Shown here in pieces: positions 4,678 through 5,464 of a stretch of DNA of 5,464 nt. The notes below the pieces were generated by a model. The model worked only from the letters and a program-made list of their open reading frames with translations, was not told the DNA's origin and ran no database searches. Each line of letters starts with the position of its first letter. Position 1 is the first letter of the stretch. Location of the stretch: assembly GCA_050288085.1 (NCBI GenBank), contig JBNKDD010000349.1, positions 1-5,464 on the forward strand. The letters run 5' to 3'. The position numbers and the translations under genes are program-made. The DNA comes from JBNKDD01 sp050288085 (GTDB lineage: Bacteria; Chloroflexota; Anaerolineae; Aggregatilineales; UBA3940).

Positions 4678-5464
4678 TTAGAAAACCTTGATTGTCACCG
4701 GGAAGATCAGGTGCAAAATCAGGCCAAGCAAGAACGTTCCCCCCGCCAACCGGGTAAACCGGAACGCAATCGACACAAACCACAGCGGCCAGACCGGGTA
4801 ATTCTCCGGACGCTCTGTTGGCTTGGGTTCCGAATAGCGTTTCAATGTATCGATCAGCATCGGCACGGACAGCAATGTCAGCAGCAACCAGACGCTCAGA
4901 TCACCGGTCAGCACCAGGATGATCACCACCGGGTAAAACGCCACAAACAGGATTTGATTCAGGCGTAGCGCGGTTTTCTCACCGAGGATCACCGGCAGCG
5001 TCCTGATTCGGCGCGGCTTGTCCATCGATATCTTGTCGATATGCTTCCCGATCAACACCGTCGTGACCACCAGCGCATAGGGCAGAGTCGCCAGAATGGC
5101 CCAGCCGGGCAGTGATCCGGTCGCCGCGAAGTAGGTCCCACCGGTCATCAATGGTCCCCAGATCAGGAACACGGCTAATTCACCCAACCCGATCCGCTTG
5201 AGCCGGACCGGGGGAGCCGTGTAGAAGTAGCTGATGAATAATCCCGCCAGCGCAAAGGCCGCAATCGGCCAGCCCCGCATCGCGATCAGAAAGACCATAA
5301 TCCCCAGATCGACCACATTCAGCAGCAGAATCGCCAGCCGCATCTGCCCCCTGGTGACCAACCCCGACAGGATCGGATGGGGCGCATATTGCGCACGGGC
5401 ATAATCTTCCGAAGAGTCCAGCCCTGTTTCCAGATCGAAGTAGTCATTGAGCAGGTTATTGCTG
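4678..5464 (-). CDS. UbiA-family membrane prenyltransferase, 5' end outside the window
   Basis: The frame is open from the right window edge to TAA at 4678, giving 261 visible C-terminal residues; the N-terminus is missing. The visible part begins at the first aspartate-rich motif NDYFDLETGLD (visible residues 6-16), the Mg-diphosphate site of UbiA enzymes. It continues with SYFYTAPPVRLKRIGLGEL (78-96), typical of MenA-like members, and the second acidic region HIDKISMD followed by RTLPVILGEK (141-163). About six or seven hydrophobic spans follow the first motif. UbiA enzymes transfer a polyprenyl chain to an aromatic acceptor in the membrane; MenA makes demethylmenaquinone. MenA-like quinone synthesis is the best guess, but the substrate cannot be read here. 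A TTG in frame at 5361 is not the start, because the conserved first motif lies upstream of it. Confidence 0.93.
   Translation of the reverse strand, partial: SNNLLNDYFDLETGLDSSEDYARAQYAPHPILSGLVTRGQMRLAILLLNVVDLGIMVFLIAMRGWPIAAFALAGLFISYFYTAPPVRLKRIGLGELAVFLIWGPLMTGGTYFAATGSLPGWAILATLPYALVVTTVLIGKHIDKISMDKPRRIRTLPVILGEKTALRLNQILFVAFYPVVIILVLTGDLSVWLLLTLLSVPMLIDTLKRYSEPKPTERPENYPVWPLWFVSIAFRFTRLAGGTFLLGLILHLIFPVTIKVF

Noticed and set aside
4672..4968. Plus-strand open frame of 98 codons rich in Gln and His
   Set aside because: It is antisense to the UbiA gene, follows the terminator and shows no recognisable protein features.
5341..5361. TTG at 5361 as the UbiA start
   Set aside because: The frame continues upstream to the window edge and encodes the essential NDYFD motif there, so the gene is simply cut by the window.
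1..5464. Mobile element, CRISPR array, tRNA or rRNA
   Set aside because: No transposase motif, terminal inverted repeats, regularly spaced long repeats or cloverleaf-type sequence was seen on reading both strands; the 11-bp phased heptamers are far too short for a CRISPR array.

Overview
The window looks like ordinary chromosomal DNA from a bacterium, most likely a Chloroflexota (Anaerolineae-type) lineage. That assignment is inference. It rests on the gene mix: a secreted tandem-FAS1 protein, a small STAS-like protein, a prenyltransferase-repeat toroid protein and a UbiA enzyme carrying GKHID...RTLPV. It also rests on moderate GC, strong Shine-Dalgarno sites and good sigma70-type promoters. 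No RNA gene, insertion sequence, CRISPR array or phage gene was seen.

Layout. (1) Positions 1-715, minus strand: the 5' part of a secreted FAS1 (fasciclin) protein whose 3' end lies outside the window. (2) Positions 716-913: a divergent intergenic region with back-to-back TTGACA promoters. Three TTGWCAA elements start exactly 11 bp apart across both -35 boxes, and the TTG phase continues one step on each side. (3) Positions 914-1873, plus: an unrecognised protein with about 8 membrane spans. (4) Positions 1874-2128: non-coding DNA with a possible nested RNA structure and a short palindrome. (5) Positions 2129-2521, plus: a small STAS/SpoIIAA-like alpha/beta protein. (6) Positions 2635-4621, plus: a probable three-gene operon of a HemG-like flavodoxin-domain protein, a GlcG/HbpS-type (DUF336) protein and a prenyltransferase/squalene-cyclase-repeat protein. 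A strong intrinsic terminator closes it. (7) Positions 4678-5464, minus: a convergent UbiA-family prenyltransferase that runs off the right edge at its 5' end.

How the genes may work together. The first two operon members both belong to families with heme or porphyrin links (HemG-type protoporphyrinogen oxidase; heme-binding HbpS/GlcG). The third has the toroid fold of terpene cyclases and protein prenyltransferases, and it lies tail to tail with a UbiA polyprenyltransferase. A link between redox/heme chemistry and isoprenoid-quinone or terpenoid chemistry is plausible but is inferred only from proximity. The most distinctive signals are the 11-bp-phased TTG array between the divergent promoters and the toroid protein, which keeps QW-like repeats but shows neither a DxDD nor a DxC/His zinc-ligand signature.
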